This document shows positions 9,971-18,728 of a stretch of 64,000 nucleotides of DNA, in pieces. The stretch lies in NCBI RefSeq assembly GCF_001693415.1, contig NZ_MAKX01000013.1:1-64000 (forward strand). The letters run 5' to 3'. This stretch comes from Tenacibaculum soleae (GTDB lineage Bacteria; Bacteroidota; Bacteroidia; Flavobacteriales; Flavobacteriaceae). Under the pieces are notes generated by a model. That model did no database searches. It saw only the letters and a program-made list of their open reading frames with translations, and had not been told where the DNA came from. The translations under genes were made by a program, and so were the position numbers. The stretch's first letter is position 1. Each line of letters opens with the position of its first letter.

Positions 9971-10000
9971 AAAAAAGCAACCTAACTAGGTTGCTTTTTT
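9971..10000. terminator. Bidirectional terminator between the convergent secreted-protein gene and queE
   Basis: Perfect 12-bp arms (9971-9982 and 9989-10000, GCAACC stem) with A-run and T-run on either side, so it can stop transcription from both directions. It starts 24 nt after the upstream stop and ends just before the end of queE. Confidence 0.9.
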
Positions 10001-10001
10001 A

Positions 10002-10634
10002 TTATGGAATATTTAAATATTTGTGTGTTTGTAAAGAAACTCGCCATTTCGGATTTTTCATTACATAATCTACAATTAAAGGTGTCATTTTTTCTTTTTT
10101 ACTCCATTCAGGTTGTAAAAAAAGTTGACATTTTTTACCAACTTTTTCCGCTTGTTCTTCAGCAAATTCAAAATCACTTTTATTATGAATAATCATTTTT
10201 AACTCATCTGCTTCCTTATAACACTCTTTAGTAGGTAATTTTGTTTTTTTAGGAGATAAACAAAACCAATCCCATTTCCCAGAAAATGGATACGCTCCAG
10301 AGGTTTCAATATGGGTTTTCATACCTTTATCTTGTAGTTGATTCGTAATATAATCTAAACTCCACATTAAAGGTTCACCACCAGTTATAACAACGGTTTT
10401 AGCCCACTTTTTAGCATTGGTAATAATAACATCTGTGTTGGTTGGTGGGTGTAAATTAGCATCCCAACTTTCTTTAACATCACACCAATGGCATCCTACA
10501 TCACAACCACCAATTCTAATAAAATAAGCAGCCGTTCCTGTATGAGATCCTTCTCCTTGAATGGTATAAAACTCTTCCATTAACGGAAGCATTTCTCCTT
10601 TATTAATTAACTCTTGTACTTCTTTTTTCAACAT
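10002..10634 (-). CDS. queE: 7-carboxy-7-deazaguanine synthase (radical SAM, queuosine pathway)
   Basis: 210 residues. The radical-SAM cluster motif CX3CX2C is at Cys44, Cys48 and Cys51 (GGCDVGCHWCD), followed by the SAM-binding GGEPL. The N-terminal MEEFYTIQGEGSHTG is the QueE substrate-binding signature. The enzyme contracts 6-carboxy-tetrahydropterin to 7-carboxy-7-deazaguanine. It supplies the pathway that ends at Tgt (4603-5733). A promoter box TATCTTTG (minus strand, 10642-10649) lies 7 nt before the ATG, predicting an almost leaderless mRNA. It is divergent from the HerA-like gene. Confidence 0.93.
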   Translation of the reverse strand: MLKKEVQELINKGEMLPLMEEFYTIQGEGSHTGTAAYFIRIGGCDVGCHWCDVKESWDANLHPPTNTDVIITNAKKWAKTVVITGGEPLMWSLDYITNQLQDKGMKTHIETSGAYPFSGKWDWFCLSPKKTKLPTKECYKEADELKMIIHNKSDFEFAEEQAEKVGKKCQLFLQPEWSKKEKMTPLIVDYVMKNPKWRVSLQTHKYLNIP

Positions 10635-10641
10635 AAGAGTG

Positions 10642-10649
10642 CAAAGATA
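10642..10649 (-). promoter_or_regulatory. -7 promoter box of queE
   Basis: TATCTTTG read on the minus strand; 7 nt separate its G from the queE ATG. Confidence 0.68.
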
Positions 10650-10719
10650 GGTAAGATTAAAATTTTATGAATGATTTTTGTTACTTTTACGTGTTTTATC
10701 AATAAAAAGAATCGTAATA

Positions 10720-12243
10720 ATGAGTAAAAACGAAACGTTTTTTAATTATATAAACGAAGGTTATAAAAGCAAAGGAGATTTTATCACTTTAGGAGCTGGG
10801 ATGCTTGGCGAAGAAACGGTAACTAATGCGTTGGTTAATATCCCGTTAAAAACCTTAAACCGACACGGATTAATAGCAGGAGCTACCGGTACAGGTAAAA
10901 CAAAAACTTTGCAGGTATTGGCTGAAAACATGTCAGAAAAAGGAATACCTGTATTGTTGATGGATGTTAAGGGAGATTTAAGTGGGTTGGCACAACCTAG
11001 TCCAGGACATGCTAAAATTGATCAACGCCATGAAAAGATAGGTATTCCTTTTAATGCGACGAAATTTCCAATAGAAATTTTATCAATTTCTGAACAAGAT
11101 GGAGTACGTTTAAGAGCAACTGTGTCTGAATTTGGGCCAGTTTTATTATCGCGAATTTTAGATTTAACCGAAACACAATCGGGTATTGTGGCAATAATGT
11201 TTAAATATTGTGATGATCATAAATTACCTTTATTAGATTTAAAAGATTTTAAAAAAATTCTTCAATTTATTACTAATGAAGGAAAAGAAGAAATTCAATC
11301 TGAATACGGGCGAATTTCAACGGCTAGTACCGGAGCTATCCTTAGAAAAATTATAGCGATAGAGCAGCAAGGTGGTGATTTGTTTTTTGGAGAAAAATCA
11401 TTTGAAGTTGATGATTTAACACGCGTTGATGAGAATGGAAGGGGGGTAATATCAGTATTACGATTAACTGATATTCAAGATAAGCCAAAATTATTTTCAA
11501 CTTTTATGCTACAATTATTGGCTGAAATTTATGAAACATTTCCAGAGCAAGGTGATAGTGAGCAACCTGAATTAATTATTTTTATTGATGAAGCTCACTT
11601 AGTATTTGATGAAGCATCAAAAGCATTGTTAAATCAAATAGAAAGTATTGTAAAATTAATTCGCTCAAAAGGTGTTGGATTGTACTTTGTAACACAAAAT
11701 CCTAAAGACGTACCAGAAGATGTATTGGCACAATTAGGAATGAAAATTCAACATGCTTTGCGTGCCTTTACAGCAAAAGATAGAAAAGCGATTAAATTAG
11801 CTGCTGAAAATTATCCAGATTCTGTATATTACGATACCAAAGAGGTTTTAACACAATTAGGAATAGGAGAGGCTTTAGTTTCAGTATTAAATGAAAAAGG
11901 AATTCCAACTCCATTAGTAAGAACCATGTTGCGAGCTCCTATGAGTAGGATGGATGTATTAACGGAGAAAGAAATTAAACAAGTTTTAGATAATTCGAGA
12001 TTAATACCTAAATATAATAACACTATTGATAGAGAAAGTGCCTATGAGTTATTAAACGAAAAAATAGCCAAAATAAATAAAGAAAATACCGCTGAAGAAC
12101 GCCAAAAAGAAAAGGAAAAAATTAGTGGAAGATCTTCTTCAACAAGAAGTAGAAGTACCCGACAAAATCCGATAATAAAAGTATTAACAAGTGCTACTTT
12201 TATTCGTAGTGTGTTTGGTATCCTAAAAAAAGTATTAAAGTAA
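10720..12243 (+). CDS. HerA-like helicase/ATPase of the DUF853 family
   Basis: 507 residues from ATG 10720. The frame runs back to 10678, but MSKNETFFNY is the family-like N-terminus and the upstream part is intergenic. Walker A is GATGTGKT (54-61), followed by VLLMDVKGDLSGL; the Walker B box is IIFIDEAHLVF; an arginine-rich tail (RSSSTRSRSTRQ) precedes the C-terminus. DUF853 proteins (E. coli YjgR type) are cytoplasmic P-loop ATPases related to HerA and FtsK; their role is unresolved. No nuclease (NurA) or defence gene is next to it, so it looks like the housekeeping, stand-alone form. Confidence 0.88.
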   Translation: MSKNETFFNYINEGYKSKGDFITLGAGMLGEETVTNALVNIPLKTLNRHGLIAGATGTGKTKTLQVLAENMSEKGIPVLLMDVKGDLSGLAQPSPGHAKIDQRHEKIGIPFNATKFPIEILSISEQDGVRLRATVSEFGPVLLSRILDLTETQSGIVAIMFKYCDDHKLPLLDLKDFKKILQFITNEGKEEIQSEYGRISTASTGAILRKIIAIEQQGGDLFFGEKSFEVDDLTRVDENGRGVISVLRLTDIQDKPKLFSTFMLQLLAEIYETFPEQGDSEQPELIIFIDEAHLVFDEASKALLNQIESIVKLIRSKGVGLYFVTQNPKDVPEDVLAQLGMKIQHALRAFTAKDRKAIKLAAENYPDSVYYDTKEVLTQLGIGEALVSVLNEKGIPTPLVRTMLRAPMSRMDVLTEKEIKQVLDNSRLIPKYNNTIDRESAYELLNEKIAKINKENTAEERQKEKEKISGRSSSTRSRSTRQNPIIKVLTSATFIRSVFGILKKVLK

Positions 12244-12293
12244 AACAAATAATATAAATAAACGTTTTAATAAAAATAAACCAACAATAAAAA

Positions 12294-12854
12294 ATGAAAA
12301 ACTTAATTAAACCTCTAATAATAGCCCTAATATCAGTTGTATTTATACAATGCGGAAACAGTAAATATGATATTTCGAAAGGTAAAATAGGTGCAATAAC
12401 AACTAAAACAACCATGCAAGAAATAGACGGAATTTTTAAAAATGATTCTGTTGTAAAAATTTTAAGTGAAGGGGCAAAAGGAAGTAATTATTTTCAGGAT
12501 GATGATAAATATTTAATTTATGAAAATGGAGGAAAACACTTGCTAACAATTGTACCAAAAGAACAATTAGATTCTACGTCAACTATAAAAAGTATCGAAA
12601 TTTTTGATGAACGTTTTAAAACCAAAACAGGATTAAATATCAATTCATTATTTCAAGAAATAAATGCAAATAATACGATTAGTAAAGTAGAATCGTCTTT
12701 TTTATCAGCAACTTTATTTATAGATGATTTAAATGCAACAGTATCTATTGATAAAGAAGATTTAGGGTTAAAAGAATTTAGTACTCAGAAAGTAACAAAA
12801 GAACAAATTCCTGATTTAGCAAAAATAAAATCATTGACTATTTGGTTTAACTAG
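12294..12854 (+). CDS. Predicted lipoprotein of unknown function
   Basis: 186 residues with a lipobox at its N-terminus (VVFIQC, Cys20), so the mature form is a membrane-anchored lipoprotein. The rest is a small soluble domain with LLTIVPKEQLD, then KSIEIFDERFKTKTGLNI, and ends SLTIWFN. The pattern of an opening strand followed by TKTTMQEIDGIF suggests a two-domain alpha/beta fold, but I cannot name a family. It lies 50 nt after the HerA-like gene and is closed by its own terminator. Confidence 0.75.
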   Translation: MKNLIKPLIIALISVVFIQCGNSKYDISKGKIGAITTKTTMQEIDGIFKNDSVVKILSEGAKGSNYFQDDDKYLIYENGGKHLLTIVPKEQLDSTSTIKSIEIFDERFKTKTGLNINSLFQEINANNTISKVESSFLSATLFIDDLNATVSIDKEDLGLKEFSTQKVTKEQIPDLAKIKSLTIWFN

Positions 12855-12862
12855 AAGAAACC

Positions 12863-12895
12863 AAGAAACCGAAACAACTGTTTCGGTTTCTTTAT
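12863..12895 (+). terminator. Terminator of the lipoprotein gene
   Basis: Fourteen-base complementary arms (12863-12876 and 12879-12892, core AGAAACCGAAAC) with T-rich sequence after; 9 nt past the stop codon. Confidence 0.85.
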
Positions 12896-12905
12896 TTTAG
12901 ATAAT

Positions 12906-13271
12906 ATGAAAAAATATACCATACAAAAAGAGCCGTTTGTAGTTCCAACCACAGATGGAAAATTAATTGAAGAACATTTTGGTAATGCAACTGATAAAAA
13001 CTCAAAAGTAAGCATTGCACACATGGTTGCACCAATAGGGTGGAGTGAGCCTTTTCAGAAGCCAGATTTTGAAGAATACACCTATATTATAAAAGGAAAA
13101 AAACAATTTAATATTGATGGAGAGGTGATTGTTTTAGAAGCAGGAGAATCTATTAAAATAGAAAAAGGTGTTCGAATTCAATATTCAAACCCTTTTAACG
13201 AACCTTGTGAATATTTAGCGGTTTGTTTACCTGCTTTTTCTATCGATTTGGTAAACAGAGAGGAGATTTAG
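12906..13271 (+). CDS. Small cupin-domain protein
   Basis: 121 residues forming a single cupin barrel. Visible cues are the ethanolamine-utilisation-like stretch EEYTYIIKGKKQFNIDG and the second cupin motif region VLEAGESIKIEKGVRIQYSNP. The usual metal-binding histidines are mostly replaced (Tyr/Glu at the first motif, Arg/Gln at the second), so it may be a non-enzymatic sugar- or ligand-binding cupin. Its stop overlaps the end of the convergent ZIP transporter by 4 nt. Function unknown. Confidence 0.8.
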   Translation: MKKYTIQKEPFVVPTTDGKLIEEHFGNATDKNSKVSIAHMVAPIGWSEPFQKPDFEEYTYIIKGKKQFNIDGEVIVLEAGESIKIEKGVRIQYSNPFNEPCEYLAVCLPAFSIDLVNREEI

Positions 13272-13945
13272 AGTGTAAAAATAGTTAAAAGAATACCTAA
13301 AAGAATAGCAGTGAATTTTTTAAAGTTAAATTTATGATTTTCAGAACTTTCAAAAAGAATAATTGTTGAGATATGAAGAAATACTCCAACAATTAATGCT
13401 GTTATTTCTGTATGAAATTGGTTAAAAAAAGTAACTTTATCAGAAATTAATACGCCTAAGGGACTCATTAAAGCGAAAATACTTAAAAATAAAATGATAG
13501 TCTTTTTACTATAATCTGTTTGTAGTAAAAAGGTGGTTAAAACTATGGCAATCGGAATTTTATGAACAATAATAGCCCACAATAGATTGTCGCCAGCATG
13601 GTGTATTGGCAAACCTTCTGAAAAAGCATGGATACATAAACTTACAAACAATAACCAAGGAAATTTTGGATTATTAGTATGTGAATGAATATGCCCATGT
13701 TCAGCTCCCTTAGAAAATGATTCTAAAACAGACTGAATAATAATTCCCACTAAAATTAATATTCCGAGTTGTTTTGTGTTTTGGGCATGTGTATAAACTT
13801 CGGGTAGTAAATGTAAAATAGTAACTGATAGTAAATAAGCCCCACTAAAGGCTAATAATAAACGTACAAACTTATTATTTGGTTTTAAAACTAAAACAAA
13901 TAAAGAACCTATTAAAACAGCTATTATTAATAAAATATAACTCAT
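13268..13945 (-). CDS. ZIP family metal transporter
   Basis: 225 residues with about seven to eight hydrophobic segments. A histidine-rich loop (HGHIHSH near 83-89) precedes the ZIP signature in the next helix (HAFSEGLPIHH, 106-116), and HKIPIA (128-133) gives the second metal-binding helix. ZIP proteins import Zn2+ or related divalent cations into the cytoplasm. Its ATG overlaps the stop of the upstream methyltransferase gene in an ATGA (13942-13945), so the two are translationally coupled. The exact metal cannot be read from sequence. Confidence 0.88.
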   Translation of the reverse strand: MSYILLIIAVLIGSLFVLVLKPNNKFVRLLLAFSGAYLLSVTILHLLPEVYTHAQNTKQLGILILVGIIIQSVLESFSKGAEHGHIHSHTNNPKFPWLLFVSLCIHAFSEGLPIHHAGDNLLWAIIVHKIPIAIVLTTFLLQTDYSKKTIILFLSIFALMSPLGVLISDKVTFFNQFHTEITALIVGVFLHISTIILFESSENHKFNFKKFTAILLGILLTIFTL

Positions 13946-14667
13946 TCAGCAATTAAAATTAATCTATCAGATGTGTTCTTATCAAAATTATTTAAACCAT
14001 AATCACCAAAAACATGTTTTATTTTTAAATTAGATTCTTTAAAATACGTTTGCATTTTATCTAAAGTTAAAAACTTTACCTGTTCAGTATATGTATGATT
14101 TTTTTCATCAGCAATAAAAGAGATATGTTTTAAAATAAACCCATTTTTAATTTCTCTTTTAATATGAAATTCAATACCGTCTATTGTTTTTACTTCCTCT
14201 GTAACTAAAGTAGCTTTTACTTTTTCAACATTTAAAAAATCTAAAACAAATACGCCATTTTCATTCAAGCCGTTTTTTATACTTTTTAAAATAGCAATAT
14301 CTTCATTGTCGTCATCAAAATAACCAAAGCTTGTAAATAAGTTAAAAATAGCATCATATTTGTTTTCTAATGGGTCACGCATGTCCCAAACTTCAAAGTT
14401 TAATGTGTCGTTTTCAAATTTTTTAGCATGTTGAATACTATTATTACTTAAATCTCCTCCAGTAACTTTATAACCTAAAGAGTTTAAATACACTGAGTGC
14501 CTACCTTTACCACAAGGTAAATCAGCAATAAAACTAGCTTGAGGTAATTTTAAAAACGAAGTTATATTTCGCATAAAAAACTGAGCATCAGCATCATTTC
14601 TATGTTTGTATAATGTATGATAATATGAGGTATCGAACCACGAAGTAAACCAGTCTGTTGTTTTCAT
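13942..14667 (-). CDS. Class I SAM-dependent methyltransferase
   Basis: 241 residues. Motif I is IADLPCGKGRHSVYL (about 47-61), with the acidic post-I position in VTGGDLS and motif II as YDAIFNLFTSFGYF. The N-terminal WFTSWFDTSYYHTLY is typical of a family of small-molecule methyltransferases of unknown substrate. It is coupled to the ZIP gene through an ATGA overlap. A promoter box TATTTTTG (minus strand, 14682-14689) lies 14 nt upstream of the ATG. Confidence 0.87.
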   Translation of the reverse strand: MKTTDWFTSWFDTSYYHTLYKHRNDADAQFFMRNITSFLKLPQASFIADLPCGKGRHSVYLNSLGYKVTGGDLSNNSIQHAKKFENDTLNFEVWDMRDPLENKYDAIFNLFTSFGYFDDDNEDIAILKSIKNGLNENGVFVLDFLNVEKVKATLVTEEVKTIDGIEFHIKREIKNGFILKHISFIADEKNHTYTEQVKFLTLDKMQTYFKESNLKIKHVFGDYGLNNFDKNTSDRLILIAE

Positions 14668-14681
14668 AATTATAAAGTCTG

Positions 14682-14689
14682 CAAAAATA
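14682..14689 (-). promoter_or_regulatory. -7 promoter box of the methyltransferase-ZIP operon
   Basis: TATTTTTG on the minus strand, 14 nt before the methyltransferase ATG; it is one of two divergent boxes in this 112-nt gap. Confidence 0.62.
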
Positions 14690-14751
14690 CATAAATCTTA
14701 CGTTTTTTATATTGAAACAAGAAAAGATTAACATCTACCCAAAATTAACTG

Positions 14752-14759
14752 TATTTTTG
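14752..14759 (+). promoter_or_regulatory. -7 promoter box of the THUMP methyltransferase gene
   Basis: TATTTTTG ends 2 nt before an ATG at 14762. Since transcription normally begins a few bases after the box, this ATG is unlikely to be used and the ATG at 14780 is favoured. Confidence 0.62.
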
Positions 14760-14779
14760 CAATGAAATTTTACAGTTAC

Positions 14780-15958
14780 ATGGAGAAAGATTTTAAAATG
14801 ACTGCTATTACTATGGCAGGTTTAGAGGGAGTATTAGTAGATGAATTAAGAAAACTTGGTGCTCAAGACGTTAAAGAAGGAATACGTAATGTATCTTTTA
14901 AAGGAGATACAGGGTTTATGTATAAGGCAAATATTGCTTTACGTACAGCTATTCGTATTTTAAAACCAATTAAAAAGAGTAAAATTTTTGATGAAGAAGA
15001 TTTATACGAAGCAATACAGCGTGTTAAATGGGATAAATATATAGATGTTGATGGAACTTTTGCCATTGGTGCTGTAGTTAATTCGAAAAATTTTACAACA
15101 AATTCACATTACATTAGTTTAAAATCAAAGGATGCTATTGCTGATTATTTTATGCATAAGTATAAAAAGCGTCCGAATGTAGATTTAAAATACCCTGATG
15201 TTAAAATTCACATTCATATTCATAAAGAATGGTTAACTATTTCGTTAGATTCTTCTGGAGATTCATTGCATAAAAGGGGGTATAGAAGTGCTACCAATAT
15301 TGCACCGATTAATGAGGTTTTAGCGGCTGGTTTGGTAATGTTATCAGGATATAAAGGAGAAGAAAACTTTATTGATCCGATGTGTGGTTCTGGAACCATA
15401 TTAATTGAAGCAGCAATGATTGCTAATAATATACCGGCAAATATTAATCGTAAGCATTTTGCTTTTGAAAATTGGAAAGATTATGATGAAGATTTATATT
15501 ATGTAATTCAAGATGCTTTATTAAAAAAAATTACAAGTTCACATTTTAAAATAATGGGGTTTGATAAAGCTCCATCGGCAGTTAGTAAAGCAAAACAAAA
15601 CATTGTAAATGCAAATTTAGATGAGTTTATAGGTGTACATCACGTTAATTTTTTCAATTCTAAAAAAGAAGTATTTGGTAAAACTACCATTTTATTTAAT
15701 CCGCCTTATGGTGAGCGTTTAAATATAGATGTAAATGAGTTTTATACAAAGATAGGTGACACTTTAAAGCATAATTACCATGGTTCTACAGCTTGGTTGA
15801 TTACATCTGATATGCAAGCTTTAAAAAATGTAGGCTTGCGTACTTCTAAACGTATACCACTTAAAAATGCAGATTTAGATTGTCGTTTTGTAAAATACGA
15901 ATTGTATGAAGGAAGTAAAAGAGTGAAGAAAGATTTTGAATCGGATAATGATGCCTAA
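14780..15958 (+). CDS. THUMP-domain 23S rRNA guanine-N2 methyltransferase, RlmL/RlmK-like
   Basis: 392 residues from ATG 14780 (MEKDFKMTAITMAGLEG, the usual family start); the ATG at 14762 is too close to the promoter box. An N-terminal THUMP-type RNA-binding region (about 40-160) is followed by the UPF0020 methyltransferase domain: RSATNIAPINEVLAAGLVML, motif I DPMCGSGTILIEAA (199-212), and catalytic NPPYGERL. These enzymes methylate guanine N2 in 23S rRNA. It lacks the second RlmK half found in E. coli RlmKL, as is normal outside gammaproteobacteria. The target nucleotide is inferred. Confidence 0.88.
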   Translation: MEKDFKMTAITMAGLEGVLVDELRKLGAQDVKEGIRNVSFKGDTGFMYKANIALRTAIRILKPIKKSKIFDEEDLYEAIQRVKWDKYIDVDGTFAIGAVVNSKNFTTNSHYISLKSKDAIADYFMHKYKKRPNVDLKYPDVKIHIHIHKEWLTISLDSSGDSLHKRGYRSATNIAPINEVLAAGLVMLSGYKGEENFIDPMCGSGTILIEAAMIANNIPANINRKHFAFENWKDYDEDLYYVIQDALLKKITSSHFKIMGFDKAPSAVSKAKQNIVNANLDEFIGVHHVNFFNSKKEVFGKTTILFNPPYGERLNIDVNEFYTKIGDTLKHNYHGSTAWLITSDMQALKNVGLRTSKRIPLKNADLDCRFVKYELYEGSKRVKKDFESDNDA

Positions 15959-15970
15959 AAAATAAACAAA

Positions 15971-16026
15971 TAACTGTATAGGTTTTTAAAAGAATAATAC
16001 ATATCTTTTTAAAAACCCATACAGTT
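15971..16026. terminator. Long palindromic terminator between convergent genes
   Basis: Arms of about 23 nt (15971-15993 and 16003-16026) pair with one mismatch and one bulge and enclose a short loop. Both arms contain A/T runs. It lies between the THUMP methyltransferase stop and the end of the minus-strand gene that follows, so it probably terminates both. Confidence 0.75.
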
Positions 16027-16055
16027 AACTTGACTAAAAATTAGGTATATTTTAT

Positions 16056-16766
16056 TTATCTATTTCTCCTAGATTTCCCTTTTTGTTCAGGTGTTATTTT
16101 TTTATAATAGTTTTTATTTTTACGCCTTTTTATAACTTTACCACGCTTTCCTGTTTTAGCATTGTGTTTAGCTCTGTAATAAAAGAATTTATTATCTTCT
16201 TTGTATTTACGGTACTTATTTCTAAAATCTCTTTTATAAAAATAAGCATCGTTATAGTTAAATACTCGCCCGATGTTAACATCTATATTTATATCATTGT
16301 CATAAACACAATCTTCATAATAATCATTATATTTTACCGAACCGTAAAATTTTGGGTTGTTCCAACGGTCATATTTAACCTTTAAATGACCAACTTTAGC
16401 TAGTCTTCCAAATTTGTAATCAATATATACATTACCTATTCGTTTTACATTGCCTCTAGCATCATAATTAATAAAAGTATTACCAATACGTCTCACTCTC
16501 CCTTTATAATCTCGTTCAATACGTACGCCTCTATTAGTTTTTACACGTCGTCCGTAATAATCTGTATAACGAGTGTTTTTATAATGAGTGTTAAAATCAA
16601 AGTCTCCGTTTAAAAAAATATGAAATTCTACATTTCTTTCAACAAAGGTAACAGCATCGTTATAACGATTTGTAACCCCAATTTTACTAGTTGATTTATT
16701 TTTGTCTTTAGCGCTTATAGTGGCTAACGACATTATTGCTAATAATAAAAGTATCCCTTTTTTCAT
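16056..16766 (-). CDS. Secreted Tyr/Arg/Asn-rich protein of unknown function
   Basis: 236 residues with a signal peptide (cleavage near ATISA|KDKNK). The mature protein is strongly basic and rich in Tyr, Asn, Arg and Lys. It contains three tandem units around residues 95-140 of the form RRIGNTFINYDARGN, KRIGNVYIDYKFGR and AKVGHLKVKYDRWNN, each giving a predicted pair of beta strands. The C-terminal ~40 residues are nearly all Lys/Arg/Asn/Gly/Tyr. I recall similar proteins in other Flavobacteriaceae but no function. The basic surface would favour binding to nucleic acid or anionic polysaccharide, which is inference only. Confidence 0.8.
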   Translation of the reverse strand: MKKGILLLLAIMSLATISAKDKNKSTSKIGVTNRYNDAVTFVERNVEFHIFLNGDFDFNTHYKNTRYTDYYGRRVKTNRGVRIERDYKGRVRRIGNTFINYDARGNVKRIGNVYIDYKFGRLAKVGHLKVKYDRWNNPKFYGSVKYNDYYEDCVYDNDINIDVNIGRVFNYNDAYFYKRDFRNKYRKYKEDNKFFYYRAKHNAKTGKRGKVIKRRKNKNYYKKITPEQKGKSRRNR

Positions 16767-17005
16767 AATTGATAAATTTAGGGTTATGCTTACTCTATTT
16801 GCTTTTCGGCTACCGCATTTGAAATATAATTTTCAAAGAACGTGCCAAAAATTAACTTCCTTATTTATCTATTATTTTTTAATATTTTATATTGATTTAA
16901 TTAGTTGTATTTTAATGGTTTAGTTGTTTGTAGTGAAATAATTTATATTTACCCGTAAAAAACTTTATATTTATGCGACTTACTCTTAAACTTACAGATT
17001 AACGA

Positions 17006-17500
17006 ATGATTGATGTTATTGATGAAAACTTACAACGAGGAATTAAATTGTTAACTCATATTTCTGATGCTCAGTATAGTGATAAATCAATAGCACCATA
17101 TTATTCGAGCATAGGAGCTAATATGCGCCATGTGTTAGATGTTTTTGCTTGTATTTTAAAAGGTTTTGATAAAAGAAAGATAAATTTTTCAGATAGAGAA
17201 AGAAATCAATTAGCGGAAGAACAAACGAAATTTGGAATCGCATATTTTAACGATATACTTAGGCAATTACATACTTTAAAAAGTACAGATTTTGACTTGA
17301 TCGTAGCTGTTAGTGATGATTTAGGCAGCGGGGTAGTAACTACAAATTATACCCTAGGTGGTGCTTTAGCACAAGCGCATAGCCATGCAATACATCATTT
17401 TGCTAGTATTGGCTTTATCATACATCAGCTAGGAATTGACTTACCAGATGCTGATTTTGGGTATAATCCGACAACTCCTAAAAAAGTACTAGTAGAGTAG
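17006..17500 (+). CDS. DinB-fold protein
   Basis: 164 residues predicted as a four-helix bundle. His42 (GANMRHVLDVF) and the histidines at 127 and 131 (HSHAIHHFASIGF) match the three-histidine metal site of the DinB/YfiT superfamily. Members bind Ni or Zn, and some are thiol-dependent transferases; the role here is unknown. It converges on the T9SS cargo gene with only 5 nt between stops. A nine-codon reading frame (16973-17002) ends 3 nt before its ATG. Confidence 0.8.
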   Translation: MIDVIDENLQRGIKLLTHISDAQYSDKSIAPYYSSIGANMRHVLDVFACILKGFDKRKINFSDRERNQLAEEQTKFGIAYFNDILRQLHTLKSTDFDLIVAVSDDLGSGVVTTNYTLGGALAQAHSHAIHHFASIGFIIHQLGIDLPDADFGYNPTTPKKVLVE

Positions 17501-17505
17501 AGGTA

Positions 17506-18678
17506 TTATCTATGAATATATACCCAACCTTTTTTTAATTTTCTATAATTATTTGGAGAATCACCAAGTTCTAAATAATAAAAATAGGTAGCTTCAGGAA
17601 GTTTGGTTTCTTTTTTGTAAGTAGCTCTTCCTTCAGAAGTACCATTCCAATCGTTCTTATAATTTTCTGCTTGATAGACGATATTTCCCCATCGATTATA
17701 AATCACTAATTTGTTATTTGCATGTTCTGCAATTTCATCGAAAACTAAAAACTCATTTTTACTATCGCCGTTAGGAGAAATTAGTATATTATTGGTGTCC
17801 TCAGGAACAATTTCATCATCAAAAATAGTACCTATGGTTATTATTTCGTAATCATCAGGTATAAATACTGCCGATGTAATTTCTCCGTTGTTTAAATTAC
17901 CTGTAACATTTAAAACACTTAAATTTTTCCATTGGTTTTCTGCAATATTCCAACCAACCACTGTTAACAACGAAATTTTATCAGCAATGGCAGCAATATC
18001 ACTTCTGTTATCCCAGGTTAAAGTAATTCTTGTTTCTTTAGTTCCGTTTAAATCCCAATATTCAGTGTTACTAATGTTTTCAAGTAATACTTGTTTTTGG
18101 TCGGTTAAAAAGTTTGTAGGAAAAGTGCTTGGAGCATTTGGGTCTTCATAAAAATAAGCACCTTTATAAAGGTTGTAATTGCTTTGATTGTCGATTTTCA
18201 TTGGGCGAAAAAGAACACCATCTCCAATAGGAAAAGTAAAGTTATCACTTCCGTTTCCTTGTACAGATGAATAGCCATCAACATGTCTTATATCATCTTC
18301 ACCTGCATAGATGTTGTAATCTATAAAATCTAATGAAATATTAGGATTATTTCTTGGCGTAATTACGGTACCATTTATAAAATCTAAATCGTTTCTTACG
18401 CCTAATGAATTTTTAAGTTCTAAATTATTTACAGCGTCAATTTCTACATCAAAAAAAGTAATACGGTTTGCACCAGAAATAATGCGAGTTTCAGTATCAG
18501 CATAAAAGCCAGCAAAACCTGTATAATTATCTAACAATCCATCATTTATTACATCGGTATGAAAACCTATTTTGGCATCAGTATGTAATTGTACATTACC
18601 AAAATTTTGGAAAGCAGTTTGAGAAAATATAAAAAAAGAAGTAAATAAAAAATATAACGAGATAAAAAATAACTTCAT
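17506..18678 (-). CDS. Exported protein with T9SS type B (gliding motility-associated) C-terminal domain
   Basis: 390 residues: signal peptide to about residue 20 (FFIFSQ), a beta-rich region of some 250 residues with ITFFDVEIDAVNNLELKNSLGV and TFPIGDGVLFRPM (a pattern common in flavobacterial surface proteins), and a type B sorting domain in the last ~95 residues (NNILISPNGDSKNEF, VIYNRWGNIVYQ, WNGTSEGR, final KKGWVYIHR). It should be exported through the type IX system. It is the last of four neighbouring minus-strand genes for exported proteins; the preceding gene ends 50 nt upstream. It may be the anchor or terminal piece of the structure the others form, which is inference. Confidence 0.88.
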   Translation of the reverse strand: MKLFFISLYFLFTSFFIFSQTAFQNFGNVQLHTDAKIGFHTDVINDGLLDNYTGFAGFYADTETRIISGANRITFFDVEIDAVNNLELKNSLGVRNDLDFINGTVITPRNNPNISLDFIDYNIYAGEDDIRHVDGYSSVQGNGSDNFTFPIGDGVLFRPMKIDNQSNYNLYKGAYFYEDPNAPSTFPTNFLTDQKQVLLENISNTEYWDLNGTKETRITLTWDNRSDIAAIADKISLLTVVGWNIAENQWKNLSVLNVTGNLNNGEITSAVFIPDDYEIITIGTIFDDEIVPEDTNNILISPNGDSKNEFLVFDEIAEHANNKLVIYNRWGNIVYQAENYKNDWNGTSEGRATYKKETKLPEATYFYYLELGDSPNNYRKLKKGWVYIHR

Positions 18679-18728
18679 AGTACTTGTTGAAAATTAAAAA
18701 ATTCTACAATTAATTGGTTTATTGTATT

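Noticed and set aside
10720..12243. HerA-type defence module
   Set aside because: DUF853 proteins are widespread housekeeping ATPases and no nuclease or other defence gene is adjacent.
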